A DNA stretch of 64,000 nucleotides from Anthracocystis setariae (GCA_928724745.1 CAKMXJ010000004.1:62001-126000), one strand, 5' to 3'. Numbered from the stretch's first letter, positions 11,647 to 23,321 are shown. Notes: a model not told the origin generated them from the letters alone. Numbers and translations: made by a program.

Positions 11647-12939
11647 GAAGCGTCTTTAGGCTGGATTGCTCTGCGTCGTCAACTGATGGTGATGTAGTCC
11701 CCATGCACGCCTGCATGCGAAGTGAACAAAGGCTTAGCAATCCAACGTTGGCACTTGTATTGTAAGGTGGTTGTGAGTGTAAGGTTGGTTAGGTACCGTA
11801 ACTTTAAGAGTTGGGTGTAGCCAAAACGGTGGTGGTTCTGAAGGCACTTGTCCTGGTGTGCATCGGGGGGAAGAGGATGAATGTGGGATCTCGGACCGCG
11901 GAAGAGCATTTTCGTTGTACAGCAACTACGCTGCGGACGGGGGTTGGGGGTGGGGGGGGAAGCGTGTGCACGGGAGCTTTGCTGCCAACCGGTGTCGCTG
12001 TCAGATAGAGCCACGGAATTCGAGATCCATTTCCACCGAGAGTCAAGGTGCTTCCCGTTCTGACTAAGCTGAGAAAGCGAGAATAAGCAATAAATGACGG
12101 CTGTTACATTGCGTGAGTTGACACAATGTCAGTTGGCAGAAAAAAGCGAGAATTTTCGTCGAATTCCAACGTGGTAGATTGCGTGGATTGACACGTTCTG
12201 ATTAAGCAAAAAAGCAAGAATTTCCGACGTTTTCCCACATGTTAGACTTCACACAATTTTGCTTTTTTCACATTAAATGACCCATTCACTAGGCCGGATC
12301 TGAGCCTTCTAGACCGATTTAAAGTGGCCATGGGAGCTTAGCAAAGCGTTCGTTCGCTTGGCACGAACCTCGCGCGTGAGGAGTGTTATGCAGGCTGCAC
12401 ATCTACGTACGTCCAACAAAACACAAATCTTGCGGTCAATTGTTGCAGCAATCCCGCGATCCGCGGTAAAGCATGTCATGTATGTCTCGAGCGTGACGTA
12501 TAGCGAATGCTCACTACTACTGACCAGGGTGATGTTGTAATACGATGTGCTTCTTCGCCGCCTCCACTAAACCCCGTGGCGCCTGGTTGTTCCTGCTGTC
12601 AGGAAATTGTGTGGTTCTGCGCTTCCGCGGCGTTTGCCAGGCTGATTCTCGAGGTCCTCCTCGGAGAATTTTCTTGTCTGACGTTTTCCGCACTGCGCGT
12701 TGCGTTCGTTGGTTGGTTCATGCTGCTCGTTTTGTACTGTACTGTGAAGTAAGGCGAGGCTGGGTCATATCCACACTTGAGCAGAATCAAGATTCCTTGC
12801 TACGCTCCTCTCTCTCTCTCGATCTGTATAAAGGGTCGTCAAAGTATTACCTTCGCAGCGTCTCTCCGCGTTGACCACGTCCACGCTGAACCCTCTGCCA
12901 CGCTAGCCTATCTCGTCAGGGCGCTTACTTTTGAAAACC
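11647..12939. promoter_or_regulatory. Intergenic region between GAPDH and the MFS gene
   Basis: No gene is recognised. It holds the GAPDH 3' end, a G-rich patch near 11937-11962, three degenerate tandem repeat units at 12059-12260 (separate entry), and the 5' flank of the transporter with a TGTACTGTACTGTG block at 12733-12746 and a C/T-rich stretch near 12804-12822. Confidence 0.4.
12059..12260 (+). repeat. Three degenerate tandem copies of a 64-70 bp unit
   Basis: Units start at about 12059, 12129 and 12197. Each opens with a TCTGACTAAGC-like word (TCTGACTAAGC, TCAGTTGGCAG, TCTGATTAAGC), continues with GAGAAAGCGAGAAT, AAAAAAGCGAGAAT or AAAAAAGCAAGAAT, and the first two close with ATTGCGTGAGTTGACAC or ATTGCGTGGATTGACAC. 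The third is shorter and more diverged. The copies have clearly decayed, so the duplication is old or the words are conserved sites within an array. Confidence 0.7.
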
Positions 12940-14998
12940 ATGTCGGCATCTACCGACAATCCCACACACCTTCACCACCAATCCGAACCACACAACCCAT
13001 CGGAACGTCCGCAGCCGCACCATCCACGTCCGTACAACCTGCCATGGTACCAGGATACCTTCTGGGGACTTTTGGTCAACAAGCTCTCGAACGGTAAAAA
13101 ACTGCCATTCCCGGAAGAACGCCATGACTTTGTAGCGCCCGAACAGTACATGCCTGGCTACAAGACGCGCAGTCGAGAGCGTCGGTCGAACGAGGCACAG
13201 ATCCACAGCCCTGCCCGCTCGTCCACGTCAGCCAGTGGAGAGACCGAAGCCTTTCACGTAGACAACAACAATGCCGCCAACAAAGAGAAACGGAGCCAAT
13301 CGCAGTCCAACTCCCACTCCCACTCCCCCTCCCCCTCCCCCTCGCGACAGAACAGCGACGATGACATCAACCCCGAAACCGCCCCGACCTCGATGGAGGA
13401 TGACTCGGATCCATACCTTGTCGACTGGAACGGCGATTCGGATCCGGACAACCCGCTCAACTGGGCCATGCCTCGCAAAGCATTTGTCACATTCCTGCTG
13501 TGTCTGTTGACGTTCTCGGTGTACATGGGTTCGGCCATCTATACGCCAGGCGTGGAACTTGTTGCCGCCTATTTCAACGTCGGTGTCGTCACCGCAACTC
13601 TGGGTCTCACGCTGTTTGTGTTTGCGTACGGACTTGGACCTATGCTGGGACTTTCGTCGATCTCGGAAATCCCCGCGATCGGCAGAAACATGCCATACCT
13701 CGTGACGCTGTTCATCTTTGTCATCCTGCAAATCCCCACAGCGCTCGTCAACAATATCGCGGGGCTGATGATCCTTCGATTTTTGGCGGGCATTTTCGGT
13801 TCGCCGCCTCTCGCCACCGGTGGCGCGAGTATCGGTGATATGTACTCGGCCAAGAAGAGACCGCTTGCCATTGGAGTGTGGGGGTTGAGCGCGGTTTGTG
13901 GGCCTGTGTTGGGGCCTCTCGTGGGTGGGTTTGCAGCGCAGAGTTTCGGCGTGGAGGGTTGGCGGTGGACGATTTGGCCGTTGCTGATGCTGTCCGGTTT
14001 CACGCTGGTGGTGCTGATCATCACTATGCCCGAGACTTCGGCGAGTAACATTCTGTATCGCAGGGCGAAACGGTTGCGCAAGGTTACTGGCAATGAAAAC
14101 CTCCGTACGAAGGGAGAGATCTTCTCTTCCCACCTTACAGGCAAGCAACTGGCGCTCATGACTTTGATCCGTCCATTCACACTCTCCTTTGGCGAACCTA
14201 TCGTCCTCGGTATCAATCTGCATATTGGTAAGTAGCCCACATCCACCCATCTTTTCAAATCGAGGCTGTACCCTAACTTACCCATTACGTTGCCTCTTCT
14301 CCTCATTGCAACCCTCTGCAGGACTGGTCTACGGTATTCTCTACCTCTTCTTCGAAGTATTCCCTATCGTCTTCGTCCAAACGTACGGCTTCAACCTCGG
14401 CGAGCTCGGCCTAAGTTTCATGGGCGTCTTTGTGGGCGCCCTCATCATCTACCTCCCCTTCTTCCTCTGGCACAAATACTCGTACGAACCGCTGTACGAA
14501 GCACAAAACGGCAAAGTCGCTCCCGAGAAATGGCTCGAACCCGCAATCGTAGGCGCATGGGCTATCCCAATCTGCATGTTCGGCTTCGGCTGGACCGCAA
14601 ACGCCTCCATCCCCTGGATCGTCCCCATCATCATGTCCAGCTTCTTCTCCATCGGAACCTTCCTCATCTTCCAATCAGGTCTAGCTTACCTAGGCGACTG
14701 CTACCCAGAATACATCGCAAGCGTCTTCGCAGGCAACGACTTCTTCCGTGCCTCCATCGGTGCAGCCCTGCCCCTCGTCGCCCGCGCCATGTTCAACAAC
14801 TTAGAAGCAAACGGTCCCAAAGAGTTCCCCGTCGCGTGGGGCTGCGTTCTCATCGGCTGCATCGCAATCGTCATGTCGCCCATCCCTCTCATCCTCTACA
14901 AGTTCGGTCCCAAGCTGAGGACCATGTCCAAGTTCGCCATCGATCCTAGCTCCGGTTCGGAAAAGAAACAAGACAAACAAGGCTCCAGCGACAACTGA
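12940..14998 (+). CDS. MFS transporter, DHA1 drug/polyamine:H+ antiporter type (two exons)
   Basis: Exons 12940-14227 and 14322-14998 (1965 nt, 654 residues); the 94-bp intron has GTAAGT and GCAG ends and splits a Gly codon. A hydrophilic N-terminal region of about 165 residues rich in Ser, His and Pro precedes the motif DPDNPLNW, typical of the fungal 12-TM DHA1 family (Tpo1/Flu1-like). Hydrophobic helices follow, including the loop-2/TM5 region with GSPPLATGGASIGDMY and GLSAVCGPVLGPLVGG (motif C of antiporters). The second exon encodes the last six helices and a charged tail. Family members expel polyamines, fungicides or plant compounds across the plasma membrane; the substrate is not deducible. 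The start is the ATG at 12940. It converges on the lipase gene. Confidence 0.9.
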
Positions 14999-15249
14999 AG
15001 GATACGCTGCTGATAATCTGCACACCTCGAAACCAATATAGACTACTGCATCCACAGACACACGCTCGGCATTTCAGACATCTCCATCAAACACAAGTAT
15101 GCTGTACAGCCATGAATTGACTTCATTTGCTGTGTCACGCGCGTTGACTGACAAGCATCCCGATCGCAACAAATAAAAAGCCAACAAAATGAGGCAATGT
15201 TGCGCAGCGTCACCACGTCTCACGTCCAATACAGTCCAGCATCGTCCGC

Positions 15250-17147
15250 CTAGTGCCAGGTCCTGTATTCCAATTCGTATTCCGAGTGCACCTGGCATAG
15301 GCGAGCCCAGTAAGAAGACGGGAAGTGCGCAAAGACACGTCCGAGACCTGGAATCCGCTCGAGTAGCCGGAAAAGCGGAGGTAGCGCCACAGAGGGACCT
15401 ACGCCTCCCTTGTCGAGGTGGGTCACAATGTTGACAATCGTCTGCTTGGGCAGCATGGTACCCGGGCCAGTGTAGACCTTGCGTTCATTGTTACTCAGCT
15501 GTATCTCTTGTCCAATGTGTGCAAAGTGAAGCTGGCTGGTCGGGCTAATGTGTCGAAGCAGATTGTAGTCGCCAAAGTCTGGTAGCGTAGTGGCCACAGA
15601 GTCGCGACGGTTGGTGATCCTCCACAAAGCCTGCGGGTGGTCCAGGTCCTGATTGTGGCAAGACTGGTTGAAGGCGGTGATGCAGTCAGGGTCGCCGACG
15701 ATGGGCGTGCCAAAGCAGTATGCGTCGCGAACAACAACCTGGTTGCGGCCCTCGGCATTGAGGCCAAAGTCTTTGGGCGAAGCAATGGCGCGCGCAAAGA
15801 AGACGCTGGCTAGAGCAGCTCCCAGGCTGTGCCCCGTCACAAAGAGATTGACATGATCATTGCCAGTAGTCTCACGAATTTGACGAGCAATGTCGCTGAC
15901 CGACGTACGGATTTCAGTGTAAGGGAACGTTCCGGTGGCGTGGTTGAGCTGACGAGGGAAAATTTGGTCGTAGAAGCCATCATGCACCTTGGTGAATCCA
16001 GGCAACCAGCTACGACCGTCAGTGTAGGTGAAGGTCAGGTCGATGGCCCATTCCTTGAATTCGACCGGGTTTGTGCCCTTGAAGGCCAGAATGATAAAGT
16101 TGTAGTCCGGATTCCAAAAAGCGCCGCATACAGGCGAAGTGTTGCCGGCCAGCTCCGATACGCTGGCGTAGTTGAGACCCCAATCGTTAGCCACTTCGCG
16201 AATCCTGCGATCAGCGTCACCAAGCTTCTTGTAAGCGTCCTTGCCGGCGTCGGTGAGCGTGTCAGGCCCGATCAGCAGCTTCTTGTTCATCTCTTTGGAG
16301 CGATTGATCGATCTGGCAGCTTCGTGATAGGCTCCAACGTCTCGTTCGTACACCAACGCCGCAAGCACCATGAGCATCTTGGAAATCTCGAGATCAAAGT
16401 TGCGTTCCTCATCGCTAGAGGGTTGAGCGTGGTGACTCAGAGGGTCCGACATGACGGCGAAAGCTGCATCTCGAATCAGCTTGTTCTGCGGCCTAGCCCC
16501 AAAGTTGAAGATGAGAGGATATACTGGAAGCGTCAAGATGGTCGGGCAAGCGCATCGAGTCGGGACACAATGTGAGCTACTTTCACTTGTTTGTTTGGTC
16601 AATGTACGCCATCGATGGGTGGGTGATCAACTCACCGAAATTAGCTAGGCCGGCGCCGACCTTATCCGAGTAGGGTCGCCAGAAGTCCTGAACAATCGGG
16701 AGTCTCCATATAGCGCTATCCGTTGAAAGAAGAATCGCGATCAGTACGGGCGACAATCAGACAGCTCGAGGGCAACAAACCAAAGAGAGAGACCGAGACT
16801 CACCTAATGATCAGCGTAGCAAAGAGCGCTAGTCCGCCGACAATGGGGAACACGAGGGCTGACAACATGCCGAGTGGATCCAAGAGGAATCCTGGCAAGC
16901 TAGTAAGGGTGAGCCACCACGTCTTGCGGAACCAGACGAACCAGTAGTAGTAAAGGTCGGCCAGTGTGGTGGAGAACCATCCGAGGAGACCGGTGCCTCT
17001 TTCCGATACATGGGCAAGACTGGAAACCTGCTTCTTGCGCAGATGATCGCAGAGCTCAGCATGCTTTCCGCCATGAGGAGAAACGATGAGGGGGTGTGAG
17101 TTGGTAGCGACGGGACGCTTGCGGACTTCGGGAGCTGGAGGAGGCAT
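15250..17147 (-). CDS. Class 3 (fungal-type) lipase with N-terminal membrane segment (three exons)
   Basis: Exons on the minus strand are 17147-16804, 16715-16636 and 16523-15250, together 1698 nt or 565 residues; both introns have GTGAGT-type donors and AG acceptors and preserve the frame. The alpha/beta-hydrolase core carries the nucleophile elbow GHSLG (Ser374), a likely acid in RRDSVA (Asp449) and a His near the end of the core in FAHIG (His477), the triad order of class 3 lipases. Before it lie about 110 residues with a strongly hydrophobic stretch (FLLDPLGMLSALVFPIVGG region) suggesting a membrane anchor; there is no cleavable signal. The likely role is hydrolysis of acylglycerols or phospholipids at an internal membrane. 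The ATG at 17147 is the first in frame. Confidence 0.88.
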
Positions 17148-18640
17148 GGTAGATTTTGGGTAGAGACTGTCAACAGGGAGACTCTTGACAGTGACAAGCG
17201 AAGTTGCAGATGAAGAGGTTGCGAAGGACGAAGGGCGAAGGACGTCCTATTTGTACGTTCGGGATGTCAAGTTTGATCCTTCTCAGTTCGTTCGTTGGAC
17301 TGCCGTGCGTGCGCAGAGTGATGGAACTTTGAGACAGCTATTCAGGGCGAGTGGGCTGTGTGAAATAGCGCTCTGAAGGTTGCTAGGAAGAGCAGTTTTG
17401 TGCTCTTACCTTGAGGGGACGGCTGCGCCGATTTTGCTAGGCAGCCACGCTGAGTCGGATCAGCCGTAGGATGACCAACCGAGCGCAATGGTTGCACTGT
17501 CGACGCTGGTCAAGAAGCTTGTCAACGTGACCTTAATCGATCCGGATCAAAGTCATCAACAATAGCCAAAGAAGATTCACGAGCAACTACTGTCGAATTG
17601 GAACGTGATCTCTTAGGGGGGCGGGCTGCCGGTTGTGTAGATGCGGAGGAGCAGATTGAGACGTGGTGACAATAATGACATTAGCCACAAGACGGGACGG
17701 GACCAGATGATGGCCATGCATCAATGGCACAATCAGGATTGATCGGTAGCTGAGTCGGCTAAATCGAGGCGATTACAGGTTCCCGAGGGTTTCTTGTCAA
17801 ACGTCACTTTTAGCGATACGGAACAATCAGAGTGAGTAGTAATTGTCCGTCTAGGCGACACTTCTTCAAACCTTATCACTACACTACAGTATCTACTTGC
17901 ATGCGCAGCGTGGCTGTCAACTTGCACGCGGATGCGTCCCGTGCCGTGAGAAAGCTATTAAGACAAAAGAGGCAGACAAGCCATTGTTCTGGATGGTCAC
18001 AGACACTCTCGCCCTTTGATGTTTGAATGCATGCTGTGTACGCTCTGTTGTTCCGTGCACTGTCTTCTCAGAAAGCATGTCGGATAGTGACAGTACAGTA
18101 CAGTAGTGCGGTGCGCACAGACGTGGTTGATAGAACAAGCTCATGACGATCTACCGGATTGCAGGTGTGAAGTTTTCTCTTTGGTGTTAGATTGGACGTG
18201 GATGTGGCATTTGAGAAATGAAAGCGTCTTGGCACCAAAGTAAGGAAGTCGGAAGTGAAAGTTTGCATCGAACTCACTGACTGCAGCTTCAGAAGAAAGC
18301 GTTGCGCCTCGCCGAAATTTTTTCGGATTGGCAGCGAGCCAAACCCTTTTCATACAGTGTAGCTGATCAGCGACAGAGACAACTCCACTTTGTCCTCGCT
18401 CATCCTTCATCCTTCAGATCTCATCCCATCTTCTCAACCGGATCAAGTCATTACCTTCTCGTAGTCCACCCTTGACAACGTAACTGGACCACAACGTCGC
18501 AACAATCCATCTCTTGGCCAGTGCACTCGGCGACATAGCGTCTGGCTTGGCACGTACGACCATCTCGAACGCCGTTCACCACATCAGCAGATTCGATCGT
18601 CTTTGCTAGCTTAAAGCGCTAGAATCTTCACAATATCATA
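17148..18640. promoter_or_regulatory. Divergent intergenic region, lipase / AC40
   Basis: No gene is recognised in these 1.5 kb. The notable sequence is ACAGTACAGTACAGTA at 18090-18105, one of several GTAC-rich intergenic words in the window. The last 200 bp before the AC40 start is C/T- and A-rich, as in other 5' leaders here. Confidence 0.4.
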
Positions 18641-19822
18641 ATGCCACGAAAGGCAGCCAAGCCTGCGCCGGCAGAGCAGCCGATGGACATCGACGAGCCA
18701 TCCACCTCCCAGCTTAGCGGTAGCATTGCCAACGACCCTGTCGCATCCAGTATCATCCAGGATTCCAAGTCTTCGGCCGCAGTTGACAAGCGACGTCTCG
18801 TCGAGATTCTTCCAGAACGCGTCGGCTCTGTCGCCAACTCTGACTTTCCCTTGCATCATCCCGGTGAGGACCACGCATTCTCGCTCGCGGCTGCCAATGA
18901 CAAGCTCAAAGTCATCGTCACTCGTCTTTCGGATGCCTCATGCGAGTTTGACTTGATCGGCGTCGATGCATCGATTGCCAACGCTGTTCGCCGTGTTCTG
19001 ATGGCCGAGGTGCCAACGGTTGCCATCGAGCATGTCTACATCTGGAACAATACCTCCATCATCCAGGATGAGGTTCTCTCGCACCGTCTCGGTCTCGTAC
19101 CGCTCGCCATCAACCCAGACAAGGTGCTCATGCGCATGCCCGGCGACGATGCCGATGACAGCAACACTGTTGTTTTCCACCTCAAGGCCAAATGCGAGCG
19201 CAACCGCTCGGCTGCACGTGGCGAGACCGACCCTGACAAGCTCTACATTGGCCACAATGTCTACTCGGAACAGCTTGTTTGGGATCCCAAGGGTGGTCAG
19301 GACGAAGACTTTGCCGATGCTCCACCGAAACCCGTCCACGACAAGATCCTCATCGCCAAGCTTCGTCCAGGTCAGGAGCTTGATCTCGAGCTGCATTGCG
19401 AGAAGGGTATCGGCAAAGACCATGCCAAGTTCTCGCCTGTGGCCACTGCCACCTATCGTCTACTGCCTCACATCCAGATTCTGAAGCCCATCCCGGCGGA
19501 ACAAGTGGACAAGTTTGTCTCCTGCTTCCCTCTTGGTGTCATCGGCGTTGAGGGTCAGGGTGCCGATAAGAAAGCTGTTGTCAAGGATGCGCGGAAGGAC
19601 ACCATCTCGCGTGAGGTGTTTAGGCATGAGGAGTTCGAGGACAAGGTCAAGTTGGGTAGGGTTAGGGACCACTTCCTCTTTGACCTGGAGAGCACTGGCA
19701 TCATTCCACCAGAGAAGCTGCTGCCGGAGGCGATCAAGACGTTGAGAGCCAAGATCGCGACGTTGAGGAAGAGCTTGGATCATTTGGAAACAAGGGGTTT
19801 GGACGCTCCGATCACTGTATAA
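18641..19822 (+). CDS. RPC40: DNA-directed RNA polymerases I and III subunit AC40 (RPAC1)
   Basis: A 393-residue intronless protein. AC40 pairs with AC19 to form the alpha-like assembly platform shared by RNA polymerases I and III, in the nucleus. The family signature is seen at about residues 105-150: GVDASIANAVRRVLMAEVP followed by AIEHVYIWNNTSIIQDEVLSHRLGLVPL, matching the alpha-motif region of Rpb3/AC40/RpoA. The insert domain follows and the dimerisation fold resumes near HIQILKPIPAEQVDKF. The N-terminal ~60 residues are Pro/Ala/Ser-rich and poorly conserved, giving a length slightly above yeast AC40 (335). The start is the ATG at 18641, shortly after an in-frame-stop-rich leader. Tail-to-tail with ERV41. 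Confidence 0.95.
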   Translation: MPRKAAKPAPAEQPMDIDEPSTSQLSGSIANDPVASSIIQDSKSSAAVDKRRLVEILPERVGSVANSDFPLHHPGEDHAFSLAAANDKLKVIVTRLSDASCEFDLIGVDASIANAVRRVLMAEVPTVAIEHVYIWNNTSIIQDEVLSHRLGLVPLAINPDKVLMRMPGDDADDSNTVVFHLKAKCERNRSAARGETDPDKLYIGHNVYSEQLVWDPKGGQDEDFADAPPKPVHDKILIAKLRPGQELDLELHCEKGIGKDHAKFSPVATATYRLLPHIQILKPIPAEQVDKFVSCFPLGVIGVEGQGADKKAVVKDARKDTISREVFRHEEFEDKVKLGRVRDHFLFDLESTGIIPPEKLLPEAIKTLRAKIATLRKSLDHLETRGLDAPITV

Positions 19823-20084
19823 GAGGTTGGCTGCTCATGTTTGTTGATGTCTTGTTGCAATGTACACTTTCTTCAGAATCATAAGCCCCGGTCAGGCTGC
19901 GGCACGTATTGTATGTGATCCATCAGGAAGGATATCGAAAGTGACGTCAAAGCCCCTCGTAAGTTATCACAAGAATCAGAGACGTTGGGCAGTTGACCAC
20001 GCTTGCTTGGTGGTTTTCGAACCGTTAAAATTGTCAGATGAGCAAGCCCTTGCTACTTCTGCGCGCGCCGACAGCTCTCTTCTG

Positions 20085-21335
20085 CTAGAAGGCTCTGCCT
20101 TCTTCCGACATGATCCTCTGTTGAACACTGTCGACCTTTCTATGCCCACCTCTTCCTCCGCCAAAGTTAGCCCACTTGTCCTTCAATGCGTCTACAGCGT
20201 CGCCTGTTTTGGTCCAGCTGGTGTTTCTTGAGCTTCTGTGGTCCAAGCCTGGCCGCGAGTAGCCGTAGCTGGCCGCATAACTTTCTGGCGTGTCCTTGTC
20301 GCCGGTCACATTGGTTGCGAGTGTAGTGAGGCGGTTGGTCACACGGAAGGCGTAACCAACACAGACCCATACTCCGCCCAACACGCCGGCGAGACGAACA
20401 AGGAACTGTACGAGCGACGTCGATCGTTCGTGGATCGTGAGTTGCAGTGGTTCGATGTCGTACTTGATGAAGATTCCAGGTACACCTTTGCCGTGCTCGA
20501 TCTCGCGTGTATAGTCGGTGACCGAATACTGGTGCGTGTGCAGCTTGCGTCCTCGTGCATCGACAAACAGCGTCGGCACAGCATTGACAAAGTATTGGAA
20601 TACGGTAAAGTGCTTGTCGGTGATCTCGACAGATGAGTCGAGAGGCTGCGAAATCTCTGGGAAGTAAGGTCCGAAGCTGAATTCGTGAATCACATGGCTC
20701 AAGTTCATGAGCTTGTGATCGGTATGTTCGAAGCTGAGATATCCATGACCGAGCGTGGTTATATGCAGGTTGCCAGTCACCCTCTTGACCTCCATGCTTC
20801 CATAAATCCTACACGCCGGGCCGTCCTTGACGATATGAGCGGTTTTTTGGAATGCAACTTGCTTGCTGAACTTTTTGTTTTTGGGCTTCTTGCGATAAAG
20901 GGGCTTCTTTCTGGCCTGGTTGATGGTCTTCTCCACCGAGAGTTCGGTTCTGGGCATGGCATCGAGTCGATCAGCATGTCCAATCTCAAACGTGGTGCCG
21001 TCCTTTGTGAATTCGGTGTTGGAAACGTGCAATCGGTCACCAACAGCATCTCGAACGTCGATGGTGAGATAGTGACACTGCATAGCCACGGTCATGTCCA
21101 TGTTGATCTGCATGGAAGATTGGAGGTGGTCGTCGACAGCAAACGAGTAGGCTCGTTCTCCGTAGAGGTAGGAGGATAATTCGGACCATAGTAGCGCCAG
21201 AAGGGTCAAGGCGGAAAGGATGGTAAGGATGCCGCCTTTGGACGACCGCTGTGTGTATATCGACTGAGTCTTGGGGAAGGCATCGAATTGTCGGATCTTA
21301 GGCAGCTTGTCCAACGAGTCAAGAAGGTCGGCCAT
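20085..21335 (-). CDS. ERV41: COPII vesicle protein Erv41 (ERGIC2 family)
   Basis: A 416-residue protein of the Erv41/ERGIC2 cargo-receptor family, which cycles between ER and Golgi as a complex with Erv46 and retrieves ER enzymes. Family landmarks are DAFPKTQSIYTQRSSKGG at about residues 18-35, a first membrane helix directly after it (ILTILSALTLLALLW), the lumenal start INMDMTVAMQCHYLTIDVRD, HVIHEFSFGPYFPEI, and a second membrane helix after the ERSTSLVQFLVRLAGV segment near residues 325-350. The tail after this helix is about 65 residues, longer than in yeast. No intron is needed. Its 3' end lies 262 bp from that of AC40. Confidence 0.93.
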   Translation of the reverse strand: MADLLDSLDKLPKIRQFDAFPKTQSIYTQRSSKGGILTILSALTLLALLWSELSSYLYGERAYSFAVDDHLQSSMQINMDMTVAMQCHYLTIDVRDAVGDRLHVSNTEFTKDGTTFEIGHADRLDAMPRTELSVEKTINQARKKPLYRKKPKNKKFSKQVAFQKTAHIVKDGPACRIYGSMEVKRVTGNLHITTLGHGYLSFEHTDHKLMNLSHVIHEFSFGPYFPEISQPLDSSVEITDKHFTVFQYFVNAVPTLFVDARGRKLHTHQYSVTDYTREIEHGKGVPGIFIKYDIEPLQLTIHERSTSLVQFLVRLAGVLGGVWVCVGYAFRVTNRLTTLATNVTGDKDTPESYAASYGYSRPGLDHRSSRNTSWTKTGDAVDALKDKWANFGGGRGGHRKVDSVQQRIMSEEGRAF

Positions 21336-21887
21336 TTTGGTTATGAGCTATGCTCAAGACAGCAGAAGCCACTCGCAGCCGGATCAACGATTGAGGGGTA
21401 TGGGCGCAGAGGAAGACGCGAAAGGATGTCGTACGTAGCTGCCAGATCTCGCAGAAGGTGAAAGTCGCCGCCGAGCTGCTAACGCTGAGCTTGTCCCAGA
21501 AGTACAGCTGGACGTGAAGAGCTGCAGATGGAGAAGATGGTGTCGCAACAACAAGTGGTGGAAAGGGATGTCTCAAGTGGCTGCTTGGGATCGATCAATT
21601 CAGGAACCGTTCTTCTCGGCTTAGCAGCTTTATTAGAAAGCTCGACTGCAACACTCACACAATTCACACGCGCCCACACAGACTGCCACAACGACTGCCA
21701 CTGCCCCGCAAATCACAAAATTATGCCAGCAAAAGGTCCACTCTTGTCGCACATCCACGCGTCAAATCGGGCCATTCGCTTCTCATCGGGCCTTTGCTAA
21801 ATTCGACTTTTGCTTTTTTGCAGTTTGTCAAGCTGGACAATTTGCAACAAGTCAGTCTATGATGATGATGGAGGCCTACAAACGAGT
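21336..21887. promoter_or_regulatory. Intergenic region between ERV41 and the NIF3 gene
   Basis: About 550 bp upstream of ERV41 and downstream of the NIF3 gene, both on the minus strand. No gene, RNA or repeat is recognised; a direct word GACTGCCACAACGACTGCCA occurs near 21680-21700. Confidence 0.3.
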
Positions 21888-23065
21888 CTAAAGAACAGTC
21901 AAGGGATCACGATCGGCTTTGGACACAGAGATCGAGTACTGGCTGGGCAGCTCTCGTCGAAGCCAGTGCTGGAGCACGTCTCGAAGATATTTCCTGTTGT
22001 GGAGCACAGATCGGGAAGAAAAGAAAAGTCAGAACAACATGCATCCTTCTGATGGTGTCAGAGACCAAGAGAGACAAATGTTTCACGCGCTTACCTTTCG
22101 CTGTTGGTGTGGTTGGTGACGATGACGGACGAGCCTGAAGCCTTGTGCGCAAGCACCTCGTGGTGAGAAAGCTCGCCGGTGAGGTAAAGATCAGCCTCGA
22201 CGCCAGCAAACACGCCCGATCCAGACCCGGCGCATACGGCGATGGTCGAGATGGGCTTGTCGGAAGCCTTGCAACCTTGCACATGCGGTAGATCAAGATT
22301 CTGCTTGACCCTTCTAACGACCTCGTCGAATGATTGCGGTGTGTCGAGCTTGATGAGCCTACCTATACCAGCCGCTTCGAATCCGCTTGGAGCCTTCTTT
22401 GCTGGGCTGAGGTACGAGAAGCCTGCATTCCTGACACTCTCAAGAGCCTCGTCAGAGTTGAATTCAGCGAACGGTTGGCTAGAGGAGACCACCTTGCCAA
22501 GCCAGTCGTTGATACCTCCGGGAGTGGCGTCCAAGCTGGTGTGCGGGCAGTAGATACTAACACCCGCGGAAGCCAGTCGCAGCAAGCTAGTCTGTTGAGG
22601 ATCTGCAAAGGTGATGGATTTGAGACCTCTGAAGATGATGGGATGATACACGACAGCAACTTTGATGTTTTCGGGAGAGGAGAGGATTTCGTCGCACACA
22701 TCTGTGGTGAGGTCGATGGCGAGCATGACGCCCTGTTTGTCGTTACTGGAGCTTCGAGTTGGCGGTGCTTGCAGCAAGACCCCGACGTTGTCAAACGACA
22801 TGTCTGCCAACTGAAGAGGCGCAATCCGATGCATGGCTTGCATGGTTTCCGCCAAGATTGGATTCTGCTTGACCGTTTCGGTGATTTGCCAATTTGGTTG
22901 CGACATGATGGTACGAGCTGTGCCGACTCGGCTTCGAGGTGCCAGTGCTGAATAGGAAAGTAATGAACGATGAAGAAGGATGGGGCCGGGCTTTGACGCT
23001 TGGAATCGGGCCCACAGGTTGCAAAACGACTTGTGTAAGGATGTTGTAGGGTTGAAGACGCTCAT
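21888..23065 (-). CDS. NIF3-family metal-binding protein (two exons), possible mitochondrial form
   Basis: Exons 23065-22095 and 21993-21888 (1077 nt, 358 residues); the 101-bp intron starts GTAAGC, ends CAACAG and splits an Arg codon. NIF3 (DUF34) proteins bind a pair of metal ions and are conserved in all domains; they are often mislabelled as GTP cyclohydrolase type 2 and their reaction is unsettled. Visible signatures are FDNVGVLLQ, VAVVYHPIIFRGLKSI, the CPHTSLDATPGGINDWL motif and, at the end, VTNHTNSERKYL with conserved His and Glu. The protein from the first ATG has an Arg/Ser-rich, acid-free N-terminus resembling a mitochondrial presequence. A second in-frame ATG at 22906 (residue 54) would give a length close to yeast Nif3. 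The gene diverges from Rab5. Confidence 0.88.
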
Positions 23066-23290
23066 CAGAGCAGTACAGAGCCTTAGTGGAAGCAGCTGAA
23101 CAAGACTGACCAGTTCGATGTCGTCCGTCGAGGTGCAAGTGTGCAGCAGGCGTCAGTGCACAAATGAGGGCTTCCTGAGCAAGTGGAGGTGAAAATGCAT
23201 TCTACACGATTTATTTATTTAATTGGTAATTTTTTATTATTATTTTTTTTTTCTTTTCAGGCAGCAGTGGACAGAAAGAACGCGCGGTTT

Positions 23291-23321
<31 letters not shown>

